A DNA stretch of 21,643 nt from the NCBI GenBank assembly GCA_023375785.1, contig SZWC01003570.1, positions 168,243 to 189,885 on the forward strand, read 5' to 3'. Made by a program: the position numbers and the translations under genes. The notes under the pieces are model-generated. The model had not been told where the DNA came from, ran no database searches, and saw only the letters and a program-made list of their open reading frames with translations. This DNA is from Penium margaritaceum (lineage: Eukaryota; Streptophyta; Zygnematophyceae; Desmidiales; Peniaceae). The first letter of the stretch is position 1. Each line of letters starts with the position of its first letter. Below are positions 8,849 to 18,814 of the stretch, one piece after another.

Positions 8849-9990
8849 CCGTAGGTACGGGAAGCAAGGGAGGATGAAGCGACAAAGGACAATGGAGAAA
8901 GCACAACATGATGGTGCATGAAACTCACATTGCTTGATGTGGCCAAGAGATATCTTTGATGAGGAGCTCATGCATGGCTTGTCTATGTGGAAATGGGGTG
9001 CAATTTGTTTGCTTGAACTAGCAGGTTTGGCAACCTCACCTATCTGAAGGTCAGAAAACATTGCGAGTGAATTAGAGGGTTTTTCATCACAAATTGATCA
9101 TCTTGTAGGGAAATTTTCGAACAAACTGTCCCAACAGTATTCCTCGCCTCCGGTTGACCGCCAACTTGAAGTGAAGCTGGGCAATTCATTTCAGTCAAAC
9201 GAACCACGAGATGAGCGAAACTGGTTGACCAAACTGAAATTTGAGCTCCACCAGATTCTTGGGCAGGATTTCATCTGTGAATACACGTTATCATATGCAA
9301 CACTGATACATTCTTTAATGAAAAAAAAAAAGACCTGGAAAATGTGGATGTGTGTGGACTACCAAGCATTGAACGATATCACCATCAACGAACACTATCG
9401 TCTTCCAAAAGCAGAAAAGCTTTCTTACCAATACCAAGTAGCGGAACGGTTCCACCAGATTCATATATCAGACAAGAACATTGAGAAAATCATGAATCAA
9501 ACTATTTATAGGCACTAGTTCACAGCCATGCCTTTTCGTTTTTCAAACTTCCAGGAAAATTCTATGGCAGTAATCAAAAACATGTTATGGATATACCTTG
9601 ACACATTTGATGTCGTATACCTCGACATCATCCTAGTGTTCAGCCACATACCAGATGTGCAGAAATGACATTTCCAAAAGTCTTCAAAATTTCTACAGAG
9701 AGAATCTTGGGCAAAGTCACACAACAAGTGTGACTTTGCTCATTGTTCCATAAAGTTTTTGGGCCACTTCATCAGTGACACGTGGATCACAATGGATCCA
9801 AAAAGGTGGGGGAAGTCAACCATTGGCCAACCGCAACCAAAGTCCAAGACGTCCAAGTGTTTTGGGGGTTCTGTAATGTCTACTATCAATTGGTAGAAGA
9901 TTACACCGAAGTGTCAACTTCTCTTTCCAATCAAACTTATAAAACCATCATGTTGGTTTAAAAAGATAGCAAAGAAGAAACTTTTAACTA
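8849..9990 (+). pseudogene. Ty3/gypsy reverse transcriptase remnant, copy b (better preserved)
   Basis: Frame 9150-9518 reads through the fingers and palm start: DRQLEVKLG, then NWLTKLKFELHQILGQDF, then WMCVDYQALNDITI (family consensus is close to R-M-C-V-D-Y-R-A-L-N). After AERF (ending at 9452) it jumps straight to HQIHISD, so about nine residues carrying the first catalytic Asp (motif A) are gone in both copies. Past a stop, the next segment has FTAMPFRFSN and YLDI at 9618-9629 in place of YLDD. Then come SIKFLGHFIS and DVQVFWGFCN, followed by a stop near 9960. The enzyme would copy element RNA into DNA. This one is dead. Confidence 0.85.
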
Positions 9991-10243
9991 CTTGAGAAAT
10001 TCTCCAATCTCAGCACCAGCCTCACATTCCGCATATAGGACAGTGGATTGCATCATTGCTACAAATGCCTCCAATCAAGAAGTCGACTATGTTTTCCTCC
10101 AAGACAAAAGTGGTGGGAAACAACAGATTACACACACGTCGCAAAAACTAAACGGGGCGGAGCTGAACAATGCAGTGCATGAAAAGAGAAAATTTAAGGG
10201 ACATGCACCATTCAAGGCGTGGCGGTGTTACTTGGAATACTGA
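9991..10243 (+). pseudogene. Ty3/gypsy RNase H remnant
   Basis: Frame 9992-10243 shows LRNSPISAPAS, then IIATNAS where the family has T-D-A-S (catalytic Asp to Asn), FLQDKSGGKQ, SQKLNGAE, VHEKR (Glu lost from the usual H-D/E-K-E), and AWRCYLEY followed by a stop. The domain normally removes RNA from the RNA-DNA hybrid. The order RT then RNase H then integrase is typical of Ty3/gypsy. Confidence 0.75.
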
Positions 10244-10560
10244 TGATAAGTCTTTCACACGGAGTTTCATGCAAGCAGATAATTGCAGACTCAGCCAAAT
10301 CTGGGGTTTCAACAAACTTGAAGGATCGAGTTCCTCAAGTCCAGCTTTGATTATGAAATTGAGTTCCTGAAAGAAAACATCCTGCACATTACCTTAGTTG
10401 GCAACCTGGCTTGATGACCACCGTACTACAGAGTGAGCCAAACTTGTACCTCAAACGACTGTTTGCAAGGGGCTACAATGACTTTTGCAGGTATTCCAAA
10501 GCCATTTTTTGGTTCTATGCACCCTATTAGTGATAACGTGTCACTCACCAAATGTTGACA
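10244..10560 (+). mobile_element. RNase H to integrase linker, decayed
   Basis: Continues the gypsy pol region with stops in all frames. Isolated stretches fit the end of RNase H and the start of integrase by position, but no motif is secure. Confidence 0.5.
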
Positions 10561-11210
10561 TCAATGCACTAAGAAACATAAACGATGCTACTGGAGGAGT
10601 GCTATGACACCTGTCCAACTGGACACTTTAGTGAGGAGAAGACACTAAAAGATGTGTTGAGTATTGCTGTTGGGAGAAGATGCAAACTGAGATCTTTAAC
10701 TATTGCATGACATGTGACGTGTGGTGGTACCATAAGGCAAGACAAACCAAATTCTCCGGTTTGCTTCAACTGCTACAGGTACTCAAGGAGCCATGGTTAG
10801 ATATCTCCTTGGACTTTGTGATGGGCTTGTCCATCACATGGAGAGGGTTTTGTGTGATTCTTGTCATTGTTGACTAGTTCTCAAAGATGTCGTAATTCAT
10901 CCCAACTAGGAGAACGTTCAGAGAACATTGATCTAATTCCTGAACAATGTCATCCAACTACATGGCGTCCCCTGCGTCATGACCAAAAATCAAGATAGGA
11001 GGTTCCCTAGGAAGTTCTGGCGGGAGCTGATGACTCGCTACCACGTTCGGATCCAGAAATCAATGACCTTCCATCCTCAGACTGACGGGCAGACCAAGTC
11101 AGCCAAACAGATGTTCAAGAAGCAACTTCAAACTCCGTGCAAGCCACATGGCACTGTGTGGGTGACTGGGCTATAGATTACTGTTGTCGCATACATCTCT
11201 GTGACTATTC
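10561..11210 (+). pseudogene. Ty3/gypsy integrase remnant
   Basis: Zinc-finger remains: GHF near 10621-10629 with the following EEKTLKDVL, then CMTCDVW, where the second Cys of the usual pair is Trp. The catalytic core starts PWLDISLDFVMGL with its Asp kept (10812-10814) and runs to a stop at 10875. The next piece has MTKNQDRRF where the family has a D-R-D triplet, and HPQTDGQTKSAKQM where the catalytic Glu is Lys (11096-11098). Integrase would join element DNA to the chromosome. At least two of the three acidic residues are lost. Confidence 0.85.
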
Positions 11211-11867
11211 TAGCCATGGGTGCCTTTTGAGGTGGAATAAGGAAAATCACCAGCAACTCTGGCAGGTTTGCAATGTTCAAGAATTACACTGGCATTCGGC
11301 ATCCATGGACTACACTTCTGTAGCATGTGGGAGAATACACGCCAGACGCTCCCAAAGATAAAAGCAGCAATAGAGCAAGCAGCCGACAAGAATCGGATGG
11401 ACACTGTGTTCCACGTGGCTGATTTTGTCCTAATCAGCTCAGCAAACATTGAAATACAAGGCCAAGACTGCACAGAGCTGAAACCTAAGTGGCTTGGCCC
11501 GTTCATTACTGAAGAGAAGTGGACACACGTCGTTGCCAAGCTTTGCCTGCCTAGTAGCATGGCTATCTATCTGGTGTTCTTCATCTGTTGACTCAAACTC
11601 TACCAGGTTCCAGACGAGCACTTCCCCAGAAGAGATGTACCTCTGCCACCACCTAAGAAAGAGGATGAGGGTACAAAGAACAAGGTCAAGGACATCCTGA
11701 GACACCAACGACAAGGCAAAATATGGAGTATTTCATCAAAGGGGAGGGTGATGACACATCCACAACATCTTGGAGCTTACGACAACTGCGGGATGTGGAT
11801 CATCAGATTGATGGCTATTCTAGCAGACACTGACCTACGTCATGTAACGCACCAAGACTTCATGATT
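11211..11867 (+). pseudogene. Integrase C-terminus with chromodomain-like tail
   Basis: LKPKWLGPFI (from about 11480) matches the K-W-x-G-P-F motif of gypsy integrase tails, followed by a stop and LYQVPDEHFPRR. After a frameshift, a 36-codon frame (11723-11833) begins MEYFIKGEG and continues to SWSLRQLRDVD. This resembles a chromodomain core (EYLVKWKG...TWE) with the first Trp missing. Chromodomains in plant chromoviruses steer integration toward marked chromatin, which would fit the satellite next door. The chromodomain reading is tentative. Confidence 0.55.
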
Positions 11868-11879
11868 AAAAGGGAAGAG
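11868..11879 (+). promoter_or_regulatory. Polypurine tract before the 3' LTR
   Basis: AAAAGGGAAGAG lies directly before the base where 3' and 5' LTR homology begins. It would prime plus-strand synthesis. An alternative purine run (AAAGGGGAGGG, 11738-11748) was rejected because it lies inside the chromodomain-like frame and gives mismatched LTR lengths. Confidence 0.6.
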
Positions 11880-12423
11880 TTATTGCATCCCTGACATACA
11901 TGATTCCATAAACTTCACAAATGGGAGTTTCTACCATTTTGACTTTTGACATCCAACCTCCAAATTTGTACGCCAATCCACAGTGGGCAAAAATTGGCCA
12001 TCTCTTTTGACCTTTAATGCACCGATCCAGAAATTTCTGAAATCTTTCACCACTTTCCAAAATCTTTGAAAGAGCTGTCACAAACTGTACCAACTTTTCA
12101 ATGTTGTTTGGTCAATGTCTTGAAGGTGAAAATATTTCACAAGGACGTTCATCAGTATTCTCAAAACCACAATATGTTTTGGTGGAATACTTCAAATCAT
12201 CCACTCATGATGTGGCATCACACTTGTTGCTTAACTCAAGAACCCAAAATCCCGAGTATGCACTATTTTCCACATTTTCATGTATGCGCTCAACATTTCT
12301 GAAAAGCTCCGTTGAAATACACTTGTTTATGATTGCAAGTTACTCGAGTGTCCCATTTTCCCAAATTTTCTTCTTCTCCATAACTTTTACCTGTTTACCA
12401 TCTAAGTTCCACTTGGTGTAACA
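11880..12423 (+). mobile_element. Ty3/gypsy 3' LTR
   Basis: 544 bp, ending GGTGTAACA. The start (TTATTG) and end (TAACA) are consistent with an ancestral TGTTA...TAACA terminal repeat. Homologous along its length to 5208-5754. Followed after 14 bp by satellite sequence. Confidence 0.65.
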
Positions 12424-12437
12424 GGGAAGAGGGGATT

Positions 12438-12456
12438 CCACACAATAGCCACACCA
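12438..12456. repeat. Sliver of the 185-bp satellite between two retrotransposons
   Basis: CACACAATAGCCACACCA matches the conserved satellite block seen at, for example, 19388 and 19942. It ends exactly where the copia LTR begins, at 12457. Both elements therefore seem to lie in or beside satellite DNA. Confidence 0.75.
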
Positions 12457-13069
12457 TGTTGAGAGACTTTCTATGTTGCAATTGCAGATTACAGTATGCA
12501 AAACGGTTCATTGTAGAACTAGCTAGGTCAAATTGTGCATGGAGGCCATGGAGAAATTAGTACAACTGCAGTAGTAACAGAGAGCAGAGATCAAACAGGT
12601 AAGAGCTTTCTAGTCAAGCGTCACCCATCAGCCGTGAGCAACGATTGCTGGAAAGTCAACACAACTGGGGGAAAAATTCCCCGGTACCCTGAAACAAGCA
12701 CGTACGTGCTCACTCTGTTTGCAAGTCACCTGGGCTAGGTCACTCTCATAAGTGACACCATTTTCACTTTGAAGGACACAGACCCAAATCATACTTGGGT
12801 TTCACAATACAAGACCAAGGATTTGTTAGTTCCAGTTAAAGTTAATGAGTAGGTCCCGCATGGAAGGCTAAGCACGATTTGATGATGCGAGGCCATGATG
12901 ATGGAGGCAATGGACCATGCGGCCACAATGGAGGCAATGACCCTGAGGCTCACAGCTTGTGTGAGGATCAAATGCCTTCACGGCGCCTGGCCTCCGCTCA
13001 CTGCACCAGCATTTCCTGCACACCCGTGAACACCACATCAGGAGGAATATGCACAGTAAGAGATCAACA
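12457..13069 (-). mobile_element. Ty1/copia 3' LTR
   Basis: 613 bp. On the minus strand it begins TGTTGATC at 13069 and ends CAACA at 12457, giving a TGTTG...CAACA terminal inverted repeat. The inner end abuts a purine tract. The outer end abuts satellite sequence, which independently fixes the boundary (an alternative end at 12474 is also TGTTG). No second LTR is present in the window. Confidence 0.65.
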
Positions 13070-13080
13070 CTCCCCCTTCC
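13070..13080 (-). promoter_or_regulatory. Copia polypurine tract
   Basis: On the minus strand GGAAGGGGGAG directly precedes the LTR start TGTTGATC. This is the standard arrangement for plus-strand priming. Confidence 0.7.
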
Positions 13081-13373
13081 AGCAAGCATGCACCCACGCT
13101 GTTGCAGTTGAAGTAGGATTTCAGGAGAGAAAAGTGCCTTGGTGGCACTTTGCTCTCCCTTCCACTGATGGCTCACACCACCACTGCCCCTGCCTCCACC
13201 GCTTATTGAAAAGAGTGATTTCATATGGAAATATACTTTGTGCGTGGATGCAACACACCATCATTGGGTGCAATGAAGCATGCGGCTGAGCTGTTACTGT
13301 GTAACGATACAGCAGCTTTGTGCACATCCAGTTCCTCAAGCAGTCGTGCAAGCCAGATCCCCTCGCATGCTTC
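13081..13373 (-). pseudogene. Ty1/copia RNase H, C-terminal half
   Basis: Minus strand. IWLARLLEELDVHKAA and LHPRTKYISI match the end of copia RNase H. LHSNSSAACFI stands where the family has S-D-N (catalytic Asp to Asn). A stop follows ISI. Remnants of the tail (VSHQWKGEQSATKALF, resembling the usual V-x-T-x-E-Q-x-A-D-x-x-T-K-x-L) run to about 13095. The N-terminal half is missing: the sequence joins directly to RT near 13362-13373. Confidence 0.75.
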
Positions 13374-14110
13374 CTCACCCTGGTCGGTCATGTTGTAGTA
13401 GGTCATAAGCATTTTTTTGGTCTTTGAAAAGAGAGTAAGAGAGGGATACAAGATCAAAATATCATCCACATAGAACAGTAATGCAACGGGGAGGCCACTA
13501 TCGCAACAGAGTAGGACGAGTAAGGGACCGCAGAGGCTCTGCATAAACCCACCACTCTCTGGGGTGTGTCATGTAGCTTTATTCCAACAAAAAGGAGCTT
13601 GTTTTATGTTTTACGGGGAATTCAACAAGATCACAGCCCTTATCCTGCTTTGCATACATTTCTTCTTCCATTGGTCCATTTATGAAAGCATTTTCTGCGT
13701 CCATCTGTTGGATATCGCGGTCCTCAGCTGCAGCTGCTACAAGCAAGGTATGAATCATCCCATGTTTCCCATAGTTCCTCACAGATGTATATGTTTATGT
13801 TAAGTCCTGTCCTTGGATCTGATGGAACCCTTTTTCCACAGGTTGTGCCTCAATACGACCCTCCCTTTTTATTTTTATTTTAAACACCTCTTTCCCTCGA
13901 GTGGCAAGGGCACCAACTCATACAACCCGTCCTCAAGCAATGCATTCTGTTCTGCAACCATTGCATTTTCCCGTTCAGCTACATCCGGGTATCCACTTGC
14001 CTTGGTCATGTTCAATGGTTTGGTAGCAGAGTGATCCATCTCTGCACTGCTGACACTGTTGTAAAGTGTTAGTAATGAACTCTGCACACAATAGGGAAAA
14101 ATCGCCACAC
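13374..14110 (-). pseudogene. Ty1/copia reverse transcriptase remnant
   Basis: Minus strand, several frames. From 14108: AERENAMVAEQNALLEDGLYELVPLP, the start of the copia RT domain. From 13782: LLVAAAAEDRDIQQMDAENAFINGPMEEEMY, equivalent to the motif with the first catalytic Asp (present). From 13544: LLFYVDDILIL with intact YVDD (13461-13472). Frameshifts and stops separate the pieces, so no enzyme is made. Unlike the gypsy RT, both catalytic motifs survive. Confidence 0.85.
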
Positions 14111-14469
14111 TGGTTTGGGTGACGGTGTCTTTATGATTTCTGCATCAGCAGGAGGAGCTAGTGGCATGAGGCCTGGGGGTACCTGGGTGGCCAGGTCTGT
14201 TGATGAAAGCAGATCTCTTGTTATCTCTTGGGGTTGTTTTCCTGTGCTGGTCCACCCATCCAACTTGGCTCGTGTGACCAAGGAGGGACAAGGTCAGGCA
14301 TATTCACATACTCTGGGTACTACTCTGGCGAGGACAGTTAGGGAACATAGTGCAGCATTATGAAAACATTTTAGGGCATGTGTTCCATAATGAGGCATCT
14401 TGACTTTCAAGGAAGCACTGGCTTGTGGGGTCCCAGAACAGCTATGCCTTTGAGAAATGAGTGACCCAA
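14111..14469 (-). mobile_element. Copia integrase-RT linker
   Basis: A Pro-rich minus-strand frame (14281-14069; PPGLMPLAPPADAE) occupies the place of the variable linker between integrase and RT in copia polyproteins. No domain is expected or seen. Confidence 0.5.
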
Positions 14470-15170
14470 CAAAAACACATCAACGGCCACATGGAATCAC
14501 AGTTTTATTGCGCTGTGTTGGTGCAAACTAGATACAGGCCATTGTGCCCCACGCCCTGGCAGACCACAGATCGTCTTTCTATTTGAACCAACTCTCCCAG
14601 GGTGTGACAGAATTGGCCAGTGGACCTTGTTGAAGACCATTCCATACCCATGTGGTACACTTCACAACCCCCTCCCAGAACCCCAAAAGGCAGGCTAGAC
14701 TCATTGAGCAGTGTACGCAACGCATCACCAAGGATTATGTGCCACCGTTCAGTGAATCCATTTTGTTCTGGTGTATAGGGGGCTGTGGACTGGTAGTGGA
14801 CCCCTCGTCACTTTCAGTTTTGCATTCAGTGTATCTAGAAAATCACCCCCTTTTTCTTTCCTTAACTTCAGCGACAAAAAACATGTTTGTATGTCAGCTA
14901 ACAGTATCAATTCAACAATTACACACTCAGAATCTGCCTCGGTTTCTGGAAAAAAAATCCAGCAGAAAAAACTGTAGCCATTGGTGAGATTCAAGGCGTA
15001 CAGTGACCCATAATGGAATGATTGCTCTGGCATCAGTCCTGTCAGGTCCGTATGCATCAGTGCCAAAGGCTATGTGGTGGCACTGTCTGATCTGGGAAAT
15101 ATTTGCCTGTGTGCCTTCCCTTCAAGGCATTCCAGAAAGGTGTCTGATTTCAGACTGTGGTGACAGTCGC
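14470..15170 (-). pseudogene. Ty1/copia integrase remnant
   Basis: Minus strand. ECLEGKAHRQ (near 15125-15095) resembles the second half of the integrase zinc finger. LALMHTDLTG (about 15066-15040) carries the first catalytic Asp, followed by YALNLTNGYSFFCWIFF. RKEKGGDF stands where the family has D-N/G-G-x-E-F, so the second Asp appears to be Glu. The block with the third acidic residue survives only in a shifted frame near 14770-14750. RTLLNESSLPFG at about 14719 is the usual continuation. Confidence 0.8.
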
Positions 15171-15327
15171 TGGGAAGAAGTCTGTATTGATTGAGCAACT
15201 GTACCTGTGTTGATGTGTACAAAGAGCCCATTGCTGAATCATGTGTCCATTGTATCAGTGACTGTCACAGTGTCTGCTTGAGTGCAGTCTGACTTTCTCT
15301 CTCTTTATTGCTCATGAATCTATGCAA
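15171..15327 (-). mobile_element. Truncated 5' side of the copia element
   Basis: Probably pre-integrase sequence (minus strand, frame with ERESQTALKQTL and LLNQYRLLPSDCHHS), but no motif is firm. Gag, protease, primer site and 5' LTR are all absent. Satellite resumes at about 15328. Confidence 0.4.
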
Positions 15328-16624
15328 TCCATAGTGTTTTTTTGGTTTTCATATTTTCTTGTCCATGTATAGAAGCCAGCACTTTGATTTCATCCTCTGA
15401 AGGTTTTGAACTGTGGACATGAATCATCAAAGGTATCCACACATGGTATGTTGTTGTGGCCATGGTCAGTGACATATGCGCACTTCGGCCGGCCGTTGCT
15501 CATGATAGACACCGTGCCACCAGTTATTGAACATTGTTTTTAATTTCCTAGTGCGCCTACCTCTTGATTGCCCCCTCTGGTCATATCTGACTCGTGCTAT
15601 GGTTTGTGAAATTAGACTACGCATGGTGTAATTTGGTGGTAATGGACACTGATTTCTTCCCAATTTGGCTGGTCACTGCTCGTGATAGTTATTCATGTGC
15701 TTTATAAATGCTAGCCCATCATACCTGAACTTTATTTGCCCCATTTGACCATTTTTCACCCGTGCTACGGTTTGTCAAAGCTGACCACACATTGTGTAAT
15801 ACTGTGGTCATGGTAATGACATACACCCACTTTGGCCACTCATTCATCATGATAGCCAAACCCGCCACTAGTTTGTAAGGATTCTAATACCTTCCTTATT
15901 CCTAGTATGCCTGCACTTAAATTTCCACATATGACCTTTCTGAATTGTTCTATGATTTTTCGAACTTGACCACTCATAGTGTAGTTTTGTGGCATTGATA
16001 AATGATGCAAGCCGACCTTGACTGGCCATTGCACATGACAGGCACACCATGCCACGAATATTACAAAGAATTCATGTTTTCTGTTCCATGCCTAGTACGC
16101 TCCCACTACGATTTTCCCCTCTTACCATTTATTTCTGATGACATTCACAACACATGGTGCAGTTTTGTGGTCATGGCCACTAATCAATGTCAACTTTGGC
16201 CTTTCATTACACACAATAGCCACGAAGTGCCACTAGTATCTGAAGGTTTTGGCCATTTCTGGGCCATACCTAGTATGCATGAAAATGAGTGCCTCCTCTG
16301 AATGTTTCTATTGTGATATGACTTGTCAATGTTGACTGCACATAGTCTAATGATGTTTTCATGGTAAGTGAACTATGCCAGCTTTGGCTGGTTGTGGCCA
16401 ACAATGGCGACACCGTACCACTTGCATTTGATGGGTTCTATACTTGTTATCCAATTCCTAGTATGAATGAAATTTCATTGCCCATCTTACCATTTCTGAA
16501 TCGTGCTTCATCTTGTCAGGCTTGACCACACATGTTGTATTGTTGTGTTCATGATCTGTGAAATCTGCCCACTTGGGCTTCACATTGCAAAGAACAGCCA
16601 CACTGTGCCACTTGCAATTGATTC

Positions 16625-16705
16625 TTTTTTTCATATTTTGAACCCCAAACTATTTTTTCATGTTTTAAACCACGATTCATTTTTTCATGAATTTGAGTCT
16701 CCTTT
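16625..16705. repeat. 27-bp tandem triplication inside one monomer
   Basis: Three units beginning TTTTTTCAT, with the C of that block at 16632, 16659 and 16686, exactly 27 bp apart. They explain why this monomer is about 225 bp long instead of 185. Confidence 0.85.
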
Positions 16706-18772
16706 TCTGAACTTTTCTGAATAGTTCCATGATTTTTTAAAAAGTTACCAAACGTACTGTATTATTCTGGTCAAGTTCAGTGAAACATGCACATTCTGGC
16801 CGGGCATTCCACAAAACAGCTAAACTGATAATCTAGAATAAGGAGGTTTTCATACTAGCAATCCCATTCCTGGTTTTCCTGGATACTGATTTTCCCGTAA
16901 AACTGTTTGTTACATGTGCAATGTTTCCGTCAGCGTTGAACTAACCTGGTAGAATGCTGTGGTCATGGTCATTACATCTGCCCATTTTCCCGGGTCATTG
17001 CGTATGACATCTGAACCAAGCCAGTAGTACTGAAAGGTTTATAAATCTCCTAGCTCATGACCAGTATTTCTGAACTAGGGTTGCCACCTCTGACCACATC
17101 TGACTCATGCTATGATTTGTCAAAGTTGACCATGCGTGGTGTATCGCTTTGTCATTGGCAGTGACATGTACCCACTTTGGCCAGTCATTGTGTAGGATAG
17201 CCAGACCGTAACACTGGAAATTCAAAGGATTCACTGTTTCTATTCTATTCCAATTATGATTGAAGTATAATTTTTGTCTCTGATTGTTTCTTAACTCTCC
17301 TATAGTTAGTCAAGGTTGACCACAAATGGTGTAATGATGGTCACAGTAAAAAATGCCCACTTTGGTCCGTCTTTGCACACGATAGTGAAACCGTGCCATT
17401 TTTTAAGGTTTTAATGCTTTCTAGCCTATGCCTAGAACTCCTTTACTTTGATTTATTCCATTGATTTTTTATTTCTTTTTGTATATTTTTTCAATGTTGA
17501 CCAAACACGATGTAATGCTGTGGCTTTGGCAATAACATGTGTCTACTTTGGCCCGTCATTACTCGCAATAGCTGCACCGTGTCACCAATTTGTTTTTCTT
17601 CTTTGCTATTCAACGCCCATCATGCCTATTGTTTTATTTCATGCTCTGATTATTTCTGTCTTGTGCCATGATTTTCAAAGTTGACCACACATCATGTAAT
17701 GTTGTAATCATGGTCAGTGAAATGTGCCAACTTCGGCTGGTCATTACATGGAATAGCCACACTGTGACACTTGTATTTGATTGATTTTCTATTTTTTGGT
17801 CTATACATATTATCCTGTACTTTGATTGCCTGGCCCCAAAAATTCTGAAGGGTTTGTTTGATGATCAGTGTTTACCACACATAGTTTAATGTTGTGGTCA
17901 TGGTAAGTGTGAGATGCCGAGTGTGGCTGGCCATTGCGTACGATAGCCACACCATGCCAATAATGTATGAAGGGTTTCACACTAACTCTCACATTTATAC
18001 AATCTCTAAATTTTGACCCCCTTTTACCAGTTCTGAATTGTGCTATGATCCGTCAAGGTTGATCACACTTGTAGTATTGTGGGCATGGTCAGTGACATAT
18101 GCCCACTTCGGCTGACCATTTCTCAAAATAGCCATGCTATGCCACTAGCTTTGCAGAAGTTTTTTAAACTTGCAAGCCCATTCCTAGCATGCCTGCACTT
18201 TATTGCCCCCTCTCACCAATTCCTACTCGTGCTATAATCTGTCAAATTTCAGCACACATGGTGTAAAAAAGTGGTCATGCAAAGTAGAATACACTAAATT
18301 TGTGCATGATAGCCACACCGTGCCACTAATCATTGAAGGTTGTGGTACTTTGGTATCATATGCTTCAACTTAACACACTTTTGGCGTCCACTCCGATCAC
18401 TTCTGTCTCATGCTATGGCTGGTCAACGTTGATCACAAATGACGTCATGCCAAGTGACATATGCCAACTTTGGCTGGCAATGGTGCACAATACTGCTACT
18501 AGCTACTAAAAGCATCAGGAATTCTTATTCTATACATACTGTAAAAAAAAATTGATTTCCCCTCTGCCCGTTTCTGACTCGTGCTATGATTTTTCAAAGT
18601 TGATCTCACATGGTGTAATGTTGCTATCATGGTAAGTGACATCTTCCAACTTTGGACGGTCATTGCACACAGTAGCCACACAATGCCACTGGAATTTTAA
18701 TGTGATTATGATTTCTAGTCCATGCGTACTATTTGTGAATTTTCATTGCTCCCACTGACCATAGTCGTGGTT

Positions 18773-18814
18773 TGAATCACCAAATCAACCTCAAATGGTT
18801 GATTTGGTGATTCA
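18773..18814. repeat. Perfect 18-bp inverted repeat in a satellite monomer
   Basis: TGAATCACCAAATCAACC (18773-18790), 6-bp loop TCAAAT, then the exact reverse complement (18797-18814). It sits where other monomers have the ATTTGTCAAAGTTGACCAC block and is not seen in any other monomer. Confidence 0.95.

Noticed and set aside
11738..11751. AAAGGGGAGGGTGA as the gypsy polypurine tract with an LTR starting TGACAC
   Set aside because: It falls inside the chromodomain-like frame and would make a 672-bp 3' LTR with no matching start on the 5' side. The tract at 11868 gives equal LTR lengths and matching starts.
12879..13289. 136-codon plus-strand frame
   Set aside because: It lies across the copia LTR and RNase H in antisense, and the minus-strand domains explain this sequence.
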